Shown piece by piece: positions 1 through 8,757 of a stretch of DNA of 31,407 nucleotides (position 1 is its first letter; the number at the start of each line of letters is the position of its first letter). The stretch is from positions 13,842 through 45,248 of the forward strand of contig DLLX01000015.1 in the NCBI GenBank assembly GCA_002479145.1, given 5' to 3'. The position numbers were made by a program, and so were the translations under genes. Source of the stretch: Prevotella sp. UBA7551. GTDB taxonomy: Bacteria > Bacteroidota > Bacteroidia > Bacteroidales > Bacteroidaceae. The notes under the pieces are model-generated. The model saw only the letters and a program-made list of their open reading frames with translations. It ran no database searches and was not told where the DNA came from.

Positions 1-417
1 AACCCTGCCCAGGCTCACTTCGGAATGATGGGGACGGCTTCTTTCGTGGCCGACTATGCGCTCCCTAAGGTGCAGTCGAGGTGGTGGAGATGGATAGTCC
101 CCGTCGCCTTCCACTACGAGTTGCAGTTGCCCTTGCTCGGACTTCAGTTCTCGCCCAACTTCGGACAGTCTTATTACGAAATCTTCACCCAAGGAAATTA
201 CGACCACAACCTGATAGTAGCCACGCCGTTCAACGCCCCGTCGGTGCGGCAGATGCTCACCGCCGACTTCCGGTTGTCGCCCCATAGTGCGCTCCGCGTG
301 GGCTATCGCGGCGATTGCCAGCAGTCGAAGTTCAACCAACTCAAGTTTCACGACTGGTCACATCTTTTCATTATCGGTTTCGTAAAATCATTCACCATCA
401 ACCATCGCCCCCTATGA
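1..417 (+). CDS. DUF3316-like protein, C-terminal part (5' end outside window)
   Basis: The reading frame is open from the first base and ends in TGA at 415-417, so only the last 138 residues are present and the start is not in view. The visible part is rich in alternating aromatic and polar residues (for example FGQSYYEIFTQGNYDHN and LRVGYRGD) and ends with short beta-like strands (HLFIIGFVKSF), as in small outer-membrane or periplasmic beta-barrel proteins. The pattern resembles the DUF3316 family of Bacteroidota, recalled from family knowledge rather than searched. Its stop overlaps the start of the S41 peptidase gene in an ATGA arrangement, so the two are probably translationally coupled. 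The function is unknown; the beta-barrel reading is inference. Confidence 0.6.
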   Translation, partial: NPAQAHFGMMGTASFVADYALPKVQSRWWRWIVPVAFHYELQLPLLGLQFSPNFGQSYYEIFTQGNYDHNLIVATPFNAPSVRQMLTADFRLSPHSALRVGYRGDCQQSKFNQLKFHDWSHLFIIGFVKSFTINHRPL

Positions 418-1445
418 TCCGCGTCATATCCTCCTTGCTTCTTTTGCTAATCATGTTGTCTTCGTGCGTGGACAATGACACTTATGAGGATAATCCGCAG
501 GGAAATCTTGAAGCCTTGTGGAAAATCATGGACGAACACTACTGCTTTTTCGAGGAGAAAGGGGTGGACTGGGATGCCGTACACGATAAATATGCCGTCC
601 AAATGGATGCGCAGATGAGCGAGAGTCAGCAGTTTGAGGTGATGACCAACATGCTATCTGAGCTCCGCGACGGCCATGTTAACCTCTACACCACATTCAA
701 CACGGGGCGCTACTGGAGTTGGAAGGAGAATTATCCCACCAATTTCAGCGACACCCTGCTGCGAAAATATCTTCAGACTGACTACCTCATCGCGGGTGGA
801 GTGGACTATACCATCCTCGATGACAACGTCGGCTATCTGCGCTACGAGTCCTTTCAGCAGGGCATGAGCGATGCCAATCTCGACCAGGTGTTGCTCCATC
901 TGACGGCTTGCAACGGCCTAATCATTGACATTCGGAGCAATGGGGGCGGCGCGTTGACCAATGCCGAGCGCCTGGCGGCACGCTTCTGCAACGAGGAAAC
1001 CACAGTGGGCTACATGCGGCACAAGGCGGGGCGCGGCCATAACGACTTCTCCGAGATGGAAGCGCAGACCATTCGTCCGGCAAAGGGGCTGCGATGGCAG
1101 AAGAAAGTAGTCGTGCTCACCAACCGTGGAGTCTTCTCCGCCGCCAATGAGTTTGTAAAGTACATGAAGTGCTTCCCCAAAGTCACCATCGTAGGCGATA
1201 GGACAGGCGGCGGGGCGGGCCTGCCCTTCTCGGCAGAGTTGCCCAACGGCTGGGGCGTACGGTTCTCAGCATGTCCCATGTACGACCGTGACCGGCAGTG
1301 TACCGAGTTCGGTATCGACCCCGACTATTTCGTTAGCCAGAGCGATGCCGACTTTCTCCGGGGACGCGACAGCCTCATAGAATGGGCCAGAGAATGGTTG
1401 GGCAGTGACGGAAGAAATACAGGGGAAAGTCAGTATGTGCGTTAA
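414..1445 (+). CDS. S41-family peptidase, lipoprotein
   Basis: This 343-residue protein starts at the ATG that overlaps the previous stop (ATGA); an upstream in-frame ATG at 315 would lie inside the preceding gene and would spoil the signal peptide. The N-terminus is a lipoprotein signal ending in the lipobox LSSC (Cys18), followed by an acidic stretch (VDNDTYED) of the kind linked to surface export of lipoproteins in Bacteroidota. An N-terminal Tricorn/C-terminal-processing-type region carries ELRDGH. The S41 catalytic domain follows with LIIDIRSNGGG and the nucleophile motif VFSAANEF (Ser242), then DRTGGG. S41 enzymes are serine endopeptidases acting on protein C-termini or unfolded substrates. 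The substrate is unknown. No PDZ domain is obvious. Confidence 0.87.
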   Translation: MIRVISSLLLLLIMLSSCVDNDTYEDNPQGNLEALWKIMDEHYCFFEEKGVDWDAVHDKYAVQMDAQMSESQQFEVMTNMLSELRDGHVNLYTTFNTGRYWSWKENYPTNFSDTLLRKYLQTDYLIAGGVDYTILDDNVGYLRYESFQQGMSDANLDQVLLHLTACNGLIIDIRSNGGGALTNAERLAARFCNEETTVGYMRHKAGRGHNDFSEMEAQTIRPAKGLRWQKKVVVLTNRGVFSAANEFVKYMKCFPKVTIVGDRTGGGAGLPFSAELPNGWGVRFSACPMYDRDRQCTEFGIDPDYFVSQSDADFLRGRDSLIEWAREWLGSDGRNTGESQYVR

Positions 1446-1503
1446 ATAGCATTAATGCCAATAGTTTTCGGCAAGGACCGGACGAAAAGTGAAAAATAAT
1501 TGC

Positions 1504-1511
1504 TAAATTTG
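1504..1511 (+). promoter_or_regulatory. Bacteroidota -7 promoter element for guaB
   Basis: TAAATTTG matches the Bacteroidota housekeeping -7 element TAnnTTTG. It lies 29 bases before the guaB ATG, a usual distance for this phylum. No convincing -33 TTTG is visible at the expected 19-21 bp upstream. Confidence 0.6.
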
Positions 1512-1540
1512 CACGCAATAATTTTCTAAAGTTTCTATTT

Positions 1541-3025
1541 ATGTCATCATTTATTGCAGATAAAGTAGCGATGGACGGCTTGACCTTCGACGACGTCCTG
1601 CTCATCCCAGCTTATTCGGAAGTGCTGCCCAGAGAGGTGGAGTTGAAAACGCAATTCTCGCGCAATATCACTCTTAATGTGCCTATCGTGACGGCAGCCA
1701 TGGACACGGTGACCGAGAGTGCAATGGCTATTGCCATCGCACGGGAAGGCGGTATCGGCGTAATCCATAAGAATATGACCATCGAGGAGCAGGCAAGGCA
1801 GGTCGCTATCGTCAAGCGAGCGGAGAATGGCATGATCTTTGACCCCGTTACCATCCACGAGGGAAGTACGGTGGCTGACGCACTGCAGATGATGCACGAC
1901 TACCATATCGGCGGAATCCCCGTCGTTGACGACGAGCGCCACCTTGTTGGCATCGTCACTAACCGTGATTTGCGCTTCGAGACCCACCTGGACAAGAAGG
2001 TGGAAGAGGTCATGACTTCCGAGAACCTGGTCACGACGCATCAGCAGACCGACTTGAAGGCAGCGGCCACCATCCTCCAGGAGAACAAGATAGAGAAGCT
2101 CCCCGTGGTCGATAAGGACAACCACCTCATCGGTCTCATTACTTATAAAGACATCACCAAGGCCAAAAACAAGCCGATGGCGTGCAAGGACAGCAAGGGA
2201 CGGCTGCGCGTTGCCGCGGGCATTGGCGTGACAGCAGATTCCCTTCAGCGTGCCGAGGCGCTGGTATATGCTGGCGTCGACGCTATTGTCATCGACACTG
2301 CCCACGGCCATAGCAAAGGTGTCATTGGCACATTGGAGGCTGTCAAGGAGCGTTTCCCCGATGTGGACGTCGTTGTGGGCAACGTTGCGACGGGCGAAGC
2401 GGCCAAATTCCTCGCCGACCACGGTGCTGACGCCATCAAGGTGGGCATAGGTCCGGGCAGCATCTGTACTACCCGCATTGTAGCAGGAGTGGGTGTGCCG
2501 CAGCTTTCCGCCATCTATGACGTGTTTATGGCGCTGAAAGGGACAGGCATACCATTGATAGCCGATGGCGGACTGCGCTATTCGGGCGACATTGTCAAGG
2601 CACTTGCGGCGGGAGGAAGCTCCGTCATGATTGGTTCTTTGGTCGCAGGAACGGAGGAATCGCCCGGTGACACCATCATTTACAACGGCCGTAAGTTCAA
2701 GAGCTACCGTGGAATGGGGTCGATGGAGGCCATGGGACAGAAGAATGGCAGCAAGGATCGCTATTTCCAAAGCGCTACTACCGATGTGAAGAAACTCGTG
2801 CCGGAGGGCATTGCCGGCCGTGTGCCGTACAAAGGCACTGTCTTGGAGGTGGTCTATCAGCTGCTCGGCGGCCTGCGTTCAGGCATGGGCTACTGTGGTG
2901 CCAGCAACATTGAGAAGCTCCATGGGGCCAAGTTCACCCGCATTACCAATGCCGGCGTGCTCGAAAGCCATCCGCACGACATCACCATCACGAGCGAGGC
3001 GCCCAACTATTCACGCCCCGAATAA
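1541..3025 (+). CDS. guaB: IMP dehydrogenase
   Basis: This 494-residue protein has the full length expected of GuaB, which oxidises IMP to XMP with NAD+ in the committed step of guanine nucleotide synthesis in the cytoplasm. The TIM barrel is split by a tandem CBS (Bateman) module at about residues 95-210, which binds purine nucleotides and regulates the enzyme. The catalytic loop GPGSICTTR carries the nucleophile Cys309. The flap motif YRGMGSMEAM and the IMP-binding segment LIADGGLRYSGD are intact. It follows the S41 gene by 95 bases with its own -7 element, and is followed by the parvulin gene after 99 bases. There is no Shine-Dalgarno sequence, only a T/A-rich leader. The identification is secure. 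Confidence 0.98.
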   Translation: MSSFIADKVAMDGLTFDDVLLIPAYSEVLPREVELKTQFSRNITLNVPIVTAAMDTVTESAMAIAIAREGGIGVIHKNMTIEEQARQVAIVKRAENGMIFDPVTIHEGSTVADALQMMHDYHIGGIPVVDDERHLVGIVTNRDLRFETHLDKKVEEVMTSENLVTTHQQTDLKAAATILQENKIEKLPVVDKDNHLIGLITYKDITKAKNKPMACKDSKGRLRVAAGIGVTADSLQRAEALVYAGVDAIVIDTAHGHSKGVIGTLEAVKERFPDVDVVVGNVATGEAAKFLADHGADAIKVGIGPGSICTTRIVAGVGVPQLSAIYDVFMALKGTGIPLIADGGLRYSGDIVKALAAGGSSVMIGSLVAGTEESPGDTIIYNGRKFKSYRGMGSMEAMGQKNGSKDRYFQSATTDVKKLVPEGIAGRVPYKGTVLEVVYQLLGGLRSGMGYCGASNIEKLHGAKFTRITNAGVLESHPHDITITSEAPNYSRPE

Positions 3026-3124
3026 TCAGGAACCCTAAGCATAAGCGCTCTGTCGCGGGAAGCAATACCTGTACGGCAGGCTCACAGCACTCATCTATAT
3101 ACAAAGAATAAGAAGCAAATAAAT

Positions 3125-4552
3125 ATGAAACTGAAGTCACTTTTTTCGGCTTTGCTGCTGGGTTGTGCCATGATGGCGCAGGCTCAAAGCACCGACGACC
3201 CGACGATAATGACCATCAACGGCCAGCCGATCAGCCGTTCGGAGTTTGAATATTCCTATAACAAGAACAATTCAGAGGGGGTAATCGACAAGAAAACCGT
3301 TGATGAATACGTAGACCTGTTCATCAATTACAAGCTGAAGGTGCAGGCAGCGCTCGACGCGAAGATTGATACCATGCTTGCTTACAAGCGCGAGTTCCTC
3401 AATTATCGCGACCAACAGATTCGCCCGTCGATGATAACAGACGCCGATGTGGAGGCAGAGGCACGCAAGATTTACAAGGAGACACAGGAGCGTATCGACG
3501 GCTCAGGGGGCATGCGGCAGGTTTCCCATATCCTCATTCAGGTGCTTCCGAAGGCCACGAAAGCTGAAATGGCTGCCGACTCCGTGCGTGCCGACTCCAT
3601 TTACCAAGCCATTATGAAAGGGGCCGACTTCAATGAGATGGCCAAGAAATACTCCGACGACAAGGCTTCGGCCGCAAAGGGAGGTCAGTTGTCCTGGATT
3701 TCCAAGGGTCAGACGGTCCCTACGTTTGAGAATGCAGCCTTCTCGATGAAGCCGGGCGAGATTTCCCGTCCGGTCAAGTCGCCCTTTGGCTGGCACATCA
3801 TCCGTATGGATGCAAAGCGCAACTTCTTCGATTACGACTCGTTGAGGACGGATATCATAAAGTTTATTGAGATGCGCGGCCTCCGCGAGAAAATTATCAA
3901 CGAGAAACTCGACTCCCTTGCCAAGGCACAAAATACGACCCCAGAGGCCATCCTCGACAAGAAGCTCGTTCAATTGGAGGCCAAAGACCCCAATTTGACC
4001 AACCTTGTGCGAGAATACCACGATGGTTTGCTGCTCTTTGAAATCAGCAACCGCACTATTTGGGGAAAGGCCTCACAAGATGAGCAAGGCCTGCAGAAGT
4101 ACTTCAAGAAGCACAAGAAAAACTACAAGTGGGCCGAACCACGCTTCAAGGGAATGGCCTACCACGTCAAAACGGAAGCCGACGTGGCCGCAGTGCGCGA
4201 TGCTGTTAAGGGGTTGCCGTTCAGTCAATGGGCCGACAAGCTGCGCAGCACGTTCAATAACGACTCCGTCATCCGCATTCGTGTGGAGAAAGGCATCTTC
4301 AAGAAAGGGGACAACCCACTCGTTGACCGCAACGAATTCAAGGCGGATGCCAAAGTTACGCCGATGAAGGACTACCCCATCGATGCCACCTACGGCAAAA
4401 TCATCAAGGCTCCTGAGGAGATGGACGACGTGCGTGGGCAGGTGACGGCCGACTACCAGAACCTTTTGGAGGAACAGTGGGTCAAGGAACTGCGCAAGAA
4501 GTATCCCGTAGTCGTCAACCGCGAGGTCTTGGCCACGGTCAACAAGCACTGA
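3125..4552 (+). CDS. Periplasmic parvulin-type peptidyl-prolyl isomerase
   Basis: This 475-residue protein has a clear signal peptide (LFSALLLGCAMMAQAQ) followed by an N-terminal SurA/PpiD-like helical segment (TINGQPISRSEFEYSY). A parvulin rotamase domain lies at about residues 130-232, with the diagnostic VSHILIQV, FNEMAKKYSDD, KGGQLSW and PFGWHIIRMD. The remaining C-terminal half, roughly residues 240-475, is alpha-helical and lysine-rich, with no second parvulin signature that I can see. Parvulins catalyse cis-trans isomerisation of prolyl bonds and help fold outer-membrane proteins. It is placed directly before another isomerase/chaperone gene and an OstA-like gene, which supports a role in outer-membrane biogenesis. 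Confidence 0.9.
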   Translation: MKLKSLFSALLLGCAMMAQAQSTDDPTIMTINGQPISRSEFEYSYNKNNSEGVIDKKTVDEYVDLFINYKLKVQAALDAKIDTMLAYKREFLNYRDQQIRPSMITDADVEAEARKIYKETQERIDGSGGMRQVSHILIQVLPKATKAEMAADSVRADSIYQAIMKGADFNEMAKKYSDDKASAAKGGQLSWISKGQTVPTFENAAFSMKPGEISRPVKSPFGWHIIRMDAKRNFFDYDSLRTDIIKFIEMRGLREKIINEKLDSLAKAQNTTPEAILDKKLVQLEAKDPNLTNLVREYHDGLLLFEISNRTIWGKASQDEQGLQKYFKKHKKNYKWAEPRFKGMAYHVKTEADVAAVRDAVKGLPFSQWADKLRSTFNNDSVIRIRVEKGIFKKGDNPLVDRNEFKADAKVTPMKDYPIDATYGKIIKAPEEMDDVRGQVTADYQNLLEEQWVKELRKKYPVVVNREVLATVNKH

Positions 4553-4578
4553 TACACGACGCTCCCACGGCAAGAAAT

Positions 4579-4625
4579 TGTCAGGCTTCAAGGCCCATCT
4601 GTGTTTGTGCCTTTGAGGCCTGACA
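4579..4625 (+). terminator. Inverted repeat between the two isomerase genes
   Basis: The arms TGTCAGGC-TTCAAGGC and GCCTTTGAGGC-CTGACA form a long imperfect stem around a roughly 14-base loop, followed by only a weak T-rich tail (TTATCTT). This could be a partial terminator or an mRNA-stabilising or processing hairpin separating expression of the two isomerases. Confidence 0.4.
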
Positions 4626-4645
4626 TTATCTTAAACCAACTAAAG

Positions 4646-4687
4646 ATGATGAAAAGTGGCAGCTTCTCTCACCGAAGCTGCACATAA
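4646..4687 (+). other. Possible 13-residue leader ORF containing a perfect hairpin
   Basis: ATGATG at 4646 opens a 13-codon frame (MMKSGSFSHRSCT) that stops with TAA at 4685-4687, six bases before the SurA-like ATG. Inside it GCAGCTTC (4659-4666) and GAAGCTGC (4674-4681) form a perfect 8-bp stem with a 7-base loop. This may be a leader peptide with a translation-coupled hairpin, or simply a hairpin in the untranslated leader. No coding evidence exists beyond start, stop and position. Confidence 0.25.
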
Positions 4688-4693
4688 ACATTC

Positions 4694-6157
4694 ATGAAAT
4701 CCTATCGTATGAAGAGAAACCAAGCGATAATGGCACTGTTGCTGCCCGTCTCCATGCTGGCCATGGCGGGACTTAACGCCGGCAATGCCACTCGCCCGAC
4801 GGCATGGCCTGCCCATGACTCCGTCAGCACATCCGCCCCATCGGGCACCCCCGCGCCCCAAAGCGTCATCGATGAGGTGATATGGGTGGTCGGCGACGAG
4901 CCGATATTGAAATCGGAGGTGGAAATTACCCGACTGCAAAGCGAGGCAGAAGGCATCAAATGGGACAGCGATCCCGACTGCCGCATCCCTGAGCAAATTG
5001 CCGTGCAGAAGCTGTTTCTCCACCAGGCGGCACTCGACAGCATCGAGGTTACGGAGTCGGAAATCAGCCAAGCCGTGGACCAACAGATCAACTACTGGCT
5101 CTCCTTGCCCACCATCGACGGCTCACGCGAGCGGCTGGAGCAGTATCAGCGCAAGACCATCTCGCAGATGCGGCAGGACATGCACGACGACTTCCGCGAC
5201 CGACAACTCGTCCAGAAGGAGCAACAAGAGCTGGTGAAGGACATTGAAGTCAGCCCGGCCGAGGTGCGTGCCTACTTCAAAGACCTGCCGACGGACAGCC
5301 TTCCCGAGATTCCCACCACCGTAGAGGTGCAGATTTTGACCAAGAATCCTGTCATTGAGCAGGAGGAAATCAACCGCATCAAGAACCAGTTGCGCGAGTT
5401 TACCGACCGCGTGAACAAGAAGGAAACCTCCTTCTCCACGTTGGCGCGACTCTACTCCGAGGACAAGGGAACGGCGCGACAGGGCGGTGAGCTGGGTTAC
5501 ACAGGCCGTGGCTTGCTCGATCCGGCCTTCGCCAAGGCTGCATTCAACCTCACCGACCCCAACAAGATTTCCAAGATCGTCGAGACAGAGTTTGGATACC
5601 ATATCATTCAGCTCATCGACCGCCGCGGCGACAAGGTCAATGTGCGTCACATTCTGCTCCGTCCGCGTGTTTCTGATGCGGCAGTAGCCGCTGCCGAGGC
5701 ACATTTGGACAGCATAGCCAGCGACATTCGGGCCGGAAAGTTTGAGTTTGGTGCCGCCACCGCCTACCTTTCCGACGACAAGGACACCAAGGCCAACCAT
5801 GGCGTGATGGTCAACAGCACCGAGTCGTCGCGCACCTCGCGCTTCCGCATGCAGGATTTGCCCCACGAGGTGGCTGCCGTGGTAGACACCATGAAGGTGG
5901 GAGAAGTGTCTGAGGCGTTCCGGATGACCACCGACCGTGGCAAGGTCACTACCGCCATTGTCCGCCTGATGTCACGTACCGATGCCCATAAGGCCAATAT
6001 TCAGGAAGACTTCCAGGCCTTGAGCAACATCGTGATGGAACATGCGCGGCAGAAGAAAATCCATGATTGGGTGGTGAAGAAAATCAAGGACACCTATGTA
6101 TGGATTAGTCCACAGTATCGTGGTTGCAATTTCCAATACGAGGGTTGGGTCAGATGA
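4694..6157 (+). CDS. SurA-like periplasmic chaperone with two parvulin domains
   Basis: This 487-residue protein begins with a basic, hydrophobic signal segment (start at 4694, with an alternative in-frame ATG at 4709). A SurA N-domain (VIDEVIWVVGDEPILKSEVE) is followed by a first parvulin domain at about residues 208-312 (FSTLARLYSEDKG, QGGELGYTGRG, EFGYHIIQLIDRRG). A second, more divergent parvulin-like domain runs from about 314 to 430 (VNVRHILLRPRV) and lacks the clear GG-LG motif. This is the architecture of SurA, the periplasmic chaperone and isomerase that delivers unfolded barrel proteins to the BAM complex. Its stop (6155-6157) is separated by a single base from the next start, so it is co-translated with the OstA-like gene. 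Confidence 0.9.
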   Translation: MKSYRMKRNQAIMALLLPVSMLAMAGLNAGNATRPTAWPAHDSVSTSAPSGTPAPQSVIDEVIWVVGDEPILKSEVEITRLQSEAEGIKWDSDPDCRIPEQIAVQKLFLHQAALDSIEVTESEISQAVDQQINYWLSLPTIDGSRERLEQYQRKTISQMRQDMHDDFRDRQLVQKEQQELVKDIEVSPAEVRAYFKDLPTDSLPEIPTTVEVQILTKNPVIEQEEINRIKNQLREFTDRVNKKETSFSTLARLYSEDKGTARQGGELGYTGRGLLDPAFAKAAFNLTDPNKISKIVETEFGYHIIQLIDRRGDKVNVRHILLRPRVSDAAVAAAEAHLDSIASDIRAGKFEFGAATAYLSDDKDTKANHGVMVNSTESSRTSRFRMQDLPHEVAAVVDTMKVGEVSEAFRMTTDRGKVTTAIVRLMSRTDAHKANIQEDFQALSNIVMEHARQKKIHDWVVKKIKDTYVWISPQYRGCNFQYEGWVR

Positions 6158-6158
6158 G

Positions 6159-8147
6159 ATGAGCATGCACGCCAACCCCATTCTTCTACAAAGCGGGCAT
6201 AGAACTTCCCTTTGGCGGGTTCTATGCCTTTTTGGCTTATGCTTGCTGCTCTTCCCCACCTTTGTGCAGGCACAAAAGCACAAGAAGAACAACCGCCCCA
6301 CGGAGAAAGTCTATATAGACCATGCCGACATCCTGTGGCACGACCAGTCCGTCCGCCCCGACATCCAGGTGGCGCGAGGCCGCGTGCGCTTCCGCTACAA
6401 CGGCATGACCCTGCGTTGCGACAGCGCCTGGCTGAGTCAGGAGCGGTCCTTTTTCACCGCTTTTGGACACGTCAGGGTGACCCGCCCCGACGGTGTGTCG
6501 CTCAACTGCCATCGACTTCACTATGAAGGACTCGGGCAGATGCTCCAGGCGCGCGGCCAGGTGGTGCTCCGCGAGCCGGGCCGCCAGCTCCGTTGCGACA
6601 GCCTCGACTACAGCATGCTGTCCCATGACGGCACATTCTTTGGCGGAAGAGGCACGCTCGTCATCGGACCCAACACGATCATTGCCGACGAGGGCCACTA
6701 CAACACCAAGACCAAGGACTTCCGCTTCACGGGCAACGTCGTGATGCGCGCCGTGCAGGGGCGCATACGGTCGGTTCATACTCCTTCGGCGGATGGCAAC
6801 ATGGAGACGGGCGACGTCCATGTGGTGGGAAAATCGACGCTGCGCATGAGCGACGGCGGGGTGATCCACACCAGCGAGGGCTACTTCAATCAGATTTCTG
6901 GCTCGGCACGCACGGTAGGACCCGCCACCATCACGTCGCCGGAGCGCGACATCACGGGCAAGAACATTGCGTTCAACAACGAGACCGGCGATGCCGAAGG
7001 ACACGATGGCGTGAACATCAACGACAAGAAGGCGCGCCGCATCATCAAGGGAAAGGACGTTTGGTACAACAGCCACTCCGGATATATGGAGGGTCGGGTC
7101 AATGTGGACATTGAGGACAAGCAGAACAACCGCACCATCCGTGGCCAGCATGTGGTCTACAACGCCTCGACAGGCAAGATGGAGAACTATGGCAACGCCT
7201 TTGTCGACGACCGTTCGTCGCAGCGCGTCATCAAGGGCGACACCCTGATATACAACGAGAAGACACGCATGGGAGAAGCCCACGGGCGCGTCGATTATCT
7301 TGACCGCAAAAACAAGAACGCCTTCCGCGCCGAAGACTGCTTCTATACCGATGAGGCTGCGCTCGCATACGGCGGAACGCCAGGGCCACTTGCCCTCGAC
7401 TTCTCGCAGCGCGACACCCTCTACGTCCATGCCGACACCGTGAGGATGCGGGCATGGAATGTCAATACCGACTCGGTGTACCGCGAAGTGTATGGCGTGG
7501 ACAATGTGCGCGCCTACCGAACGGACATACAGGCGGTCTGTGGGCTGCTCGTTGCCAATACGCTCGACTCCTGTGTCACCCTCTACGACAACCCCGTGCT
7601 GTGGAGTGGCGAACGACAAATCATGGGAGACAGCATCCGTGCCTTCATGAACGACTCTACCGTGCGCGACGCTTTCGTCATGGGCGATGCCTTCTCGATA
7701 GAGCGCATGCCCGATAAGGAACACTTCAACCAGATCAGCGCCAAGTCGATGCACGCCCATTTCATCGAAGGGGTCGTCCGACAGACCACCGCCATCGACA
7801 ACGTGCTGGCCATATTCCATCCCACCGACGACAAGGACAGCACACTCACCGGCATGGTCTATGTCGAGACCGACACGATGCGGATGTATCTTTCCCCCCA
7901 GCGCAAGATGGAAAAGATATGGATGCCCAAGACCGAGGGCACGATGTACCCGATGAACCAGATTCCCGCCGAACGACGGCAGCTGCGCGGATTTGCCTGG
8001 TTGGAGAACCTCCGGCCGCGTGACAAGGACGACGTGTTCCGCCGCGTGAACAAGGCCGACAGTCAGCGCAGGCAATACCGCAAGATGGCTGCGCCGCCCC
8101 GCCAGCGCATCGCCGACACCCTTACCTCCACCACAAGGCAGCCATGA
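6159..8147 (+). CDS. OstA/LptA-like lipopolysaccharide transport protein with 31-residue repeats
   Basis: The start is taken at the ATG at 6159, one base after the SurA-like stop; a further ATG lies at 6165, and an upstream ATG at 6096 would overlap the chaperone gene. This gives 662 residues. A signal peptide (CLFGLCLLLFPTFVQAQ) precedes an OstA/LptA-type beta-jellyroll region beginning VYIDHADILWHD. LptA-type domains form the periplasmic bridge that carries lipopolysaccharide to the outer membrane. Residues 276-399 consist of four back-to-back units of exactly 31 residues, each built like G-x-V-x-[IVL]-x-D...[IV]-x-G-x-x-[IVL]-x-YN, with more divergent units before them. The C-terminal 250 residues are less repetitive and end in a basic tail. 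Its stop overlaps the next start (ATGA). Confidence 0.87.
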   Translation: MSMHANPILLQSGHRTSLWRVLCLFGLCLLLFPTFVQAQKHKKNNRPTEKVYIDHADILWHDQSVRPDIQVARGRVRFRYNGMTLRCDSAWLSQERSFFTAFGHVRVTRPDGVSLNCHRLHYEGLGQMLQARGQVVLREPGRQLRCDSLDYSMLSHDGTFFGGRGTLVIGPNTIIADEGHYNTKTKDFRFTGNVVMRAVQGRIRSVHTPSADGNMETGDVHVVGKSTLRMSDGGVIHTSEGYFNQISGSARTVGPATITSPERDITGKNIAFNNETGDAEGHDGVNINDKKARRIIKGKDVWYNSHSGYMEGRVNVDIEDKQNNRTIRGQHVVYNASTGKMENYGNAFVDDRSSQRVIKGDTLIYNEKTRMGEAHGRVDYLDRKNKNAFRAEDCFYTDEAALAYGGTPGPLALDFSQRDTLYVHADTVRMRAWNVNTDSVYREVYGVDNVRAYRTDIQAVCGLLVANTLDSCVTLYDNPVLWSGERQIMGDSIRAFMNDSTVRDAFVMGDAFSIERMPDKEHFNQISAKSMHAHFIEGVVRQTTAIDNVLAIFHPTDDKDSTLTGMVYVETDTMRMYLSPQRKMEKIWMPKTEGTMYPMNQIPAERRQLRGFAWLENLRPRDKDDVFRRVNKADSQRRQYRKMAAPPRQRIADTLTSTTRQP

Positions 8148-8437
8148 GGGGAATATTTCATCAGCCCAAACCGCGACACTTCTCCCACCGCTACAAGTTT
8201 ATCGATGAGCGGCAAGAGCAGTTGCGCTTGCTCAGGGAGCAACTCCATGACGAAGGGCAGCCAAAGGCAGCAGACCATGAGGCGGAACTACGGGCAAAGC
8301 TCCACGCCCGCTTTGCCGAGGCCGCGCGGCAACGCAGCGCACGACGGCGCGGGGCGACGGCCTCGGCGTGGCAGTGGGGGATGATAGTGGCGCTGGCCGC
8401 CACTTTGGCATTGCTTTTGCTCGGTGAATTAGCGTGA
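8144..8437 (+). CDS. Small membrane protein, one C-terminal transmembrane helix
   Basis: This 97-residue protein starts in an ATGA overlap with the OstA-like gene. It opens with FHQPKPRHFSHRYKFIDER, followed by a charged helical stretch (about residues 25-68) rich in Glu, Arg, Gln and Ala that could be a short coiled coil. A single hydrophobic helix of about 20 residues closes the protein (MIVALAATLALLLLGEL). It therefore looks like a tail-anchored inner-membrane protein. I recall similar short proteins beside OstA-like and mutL genes in other Bacteroidota, but know no function. The coupling suggests a job with the OstA-like protein; this is inference. Confidence 0.75.
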   Translation: MRGIFHQPKPRHFSHRYKFIDERQEQLRLLREQLHDEGQPKAADHEAELRAKLHARFAEAARQRSARRRGATASAWQWGMIVALAATLALLLLGELA

Positions 8438-8757
8438 GACTTCTGTCCACCCGTAAGATGATTCTCCGCAAATGCGCGCCGCGAGTTGCTGCCGAAGCAA
8501 CGGGGAAAGGCTACTCATGGAAGCTAAACTGCAGCGAAATTGTCTTTACAAATAGGAAGCGGTGAACGACAGGGTTGATATCGACTTGTAATATCGGCTC
8601 TTTTGGCACGCCATATCGATGGTATTGCAACGCCAAAGGGGCTGTATTGCGAGATAATTCAGCCTGTTTTGCAACACGCTTATTTTCAGGGTGTTACATG
8701 AAGAAAAACGGGCTGAAGAGCGAGTGAGGGGGAAATAAAAAAACAAGACAACAAGAA
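8438..8757 (+). other. 320-base gap before mutL: small repeats, no gene seen
   Basis: No plausible coding frame is seen. The stretch holds a small hairpin (GTTGCT at 8485-8490 and AGCAAC at 8496-8501). It also holds three copies of ATATCG[A/G] at 8578-8584, 8591-8597 and 8613-8619, and two TTGCAAC words further on. It may contain the mutL promoter, but no clear TAnnTTTG element is present. The composition resembles intergenic spacer repeats of Prevotellaceae, which is an impression from memory. Confidence 0.4.

Noticed and set aside
1547..2770. 407-codon minus-strand open frame opposite guaB
   Set aside because: It lies entirely antisense to a certain gene, has a composition without recognisable motifs, and is explained by the codon bias of guaB.
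6237..8075. 612-codon minus-strand open frame opposite the OstA-like gene
   Set aside because: It is rich in His, Val and Ala with no motif, as expected from antisense reading of a G+C-rich gene; the plus-strand gene has signal peptide, repeats and coupled neighbours.
8604..8628. TGGCAC ... TTGC before mutL as a sigma-54 promoter
   Set aside because: The two boxes span 25 bases instead of the required 15, so the geometry is wrong.
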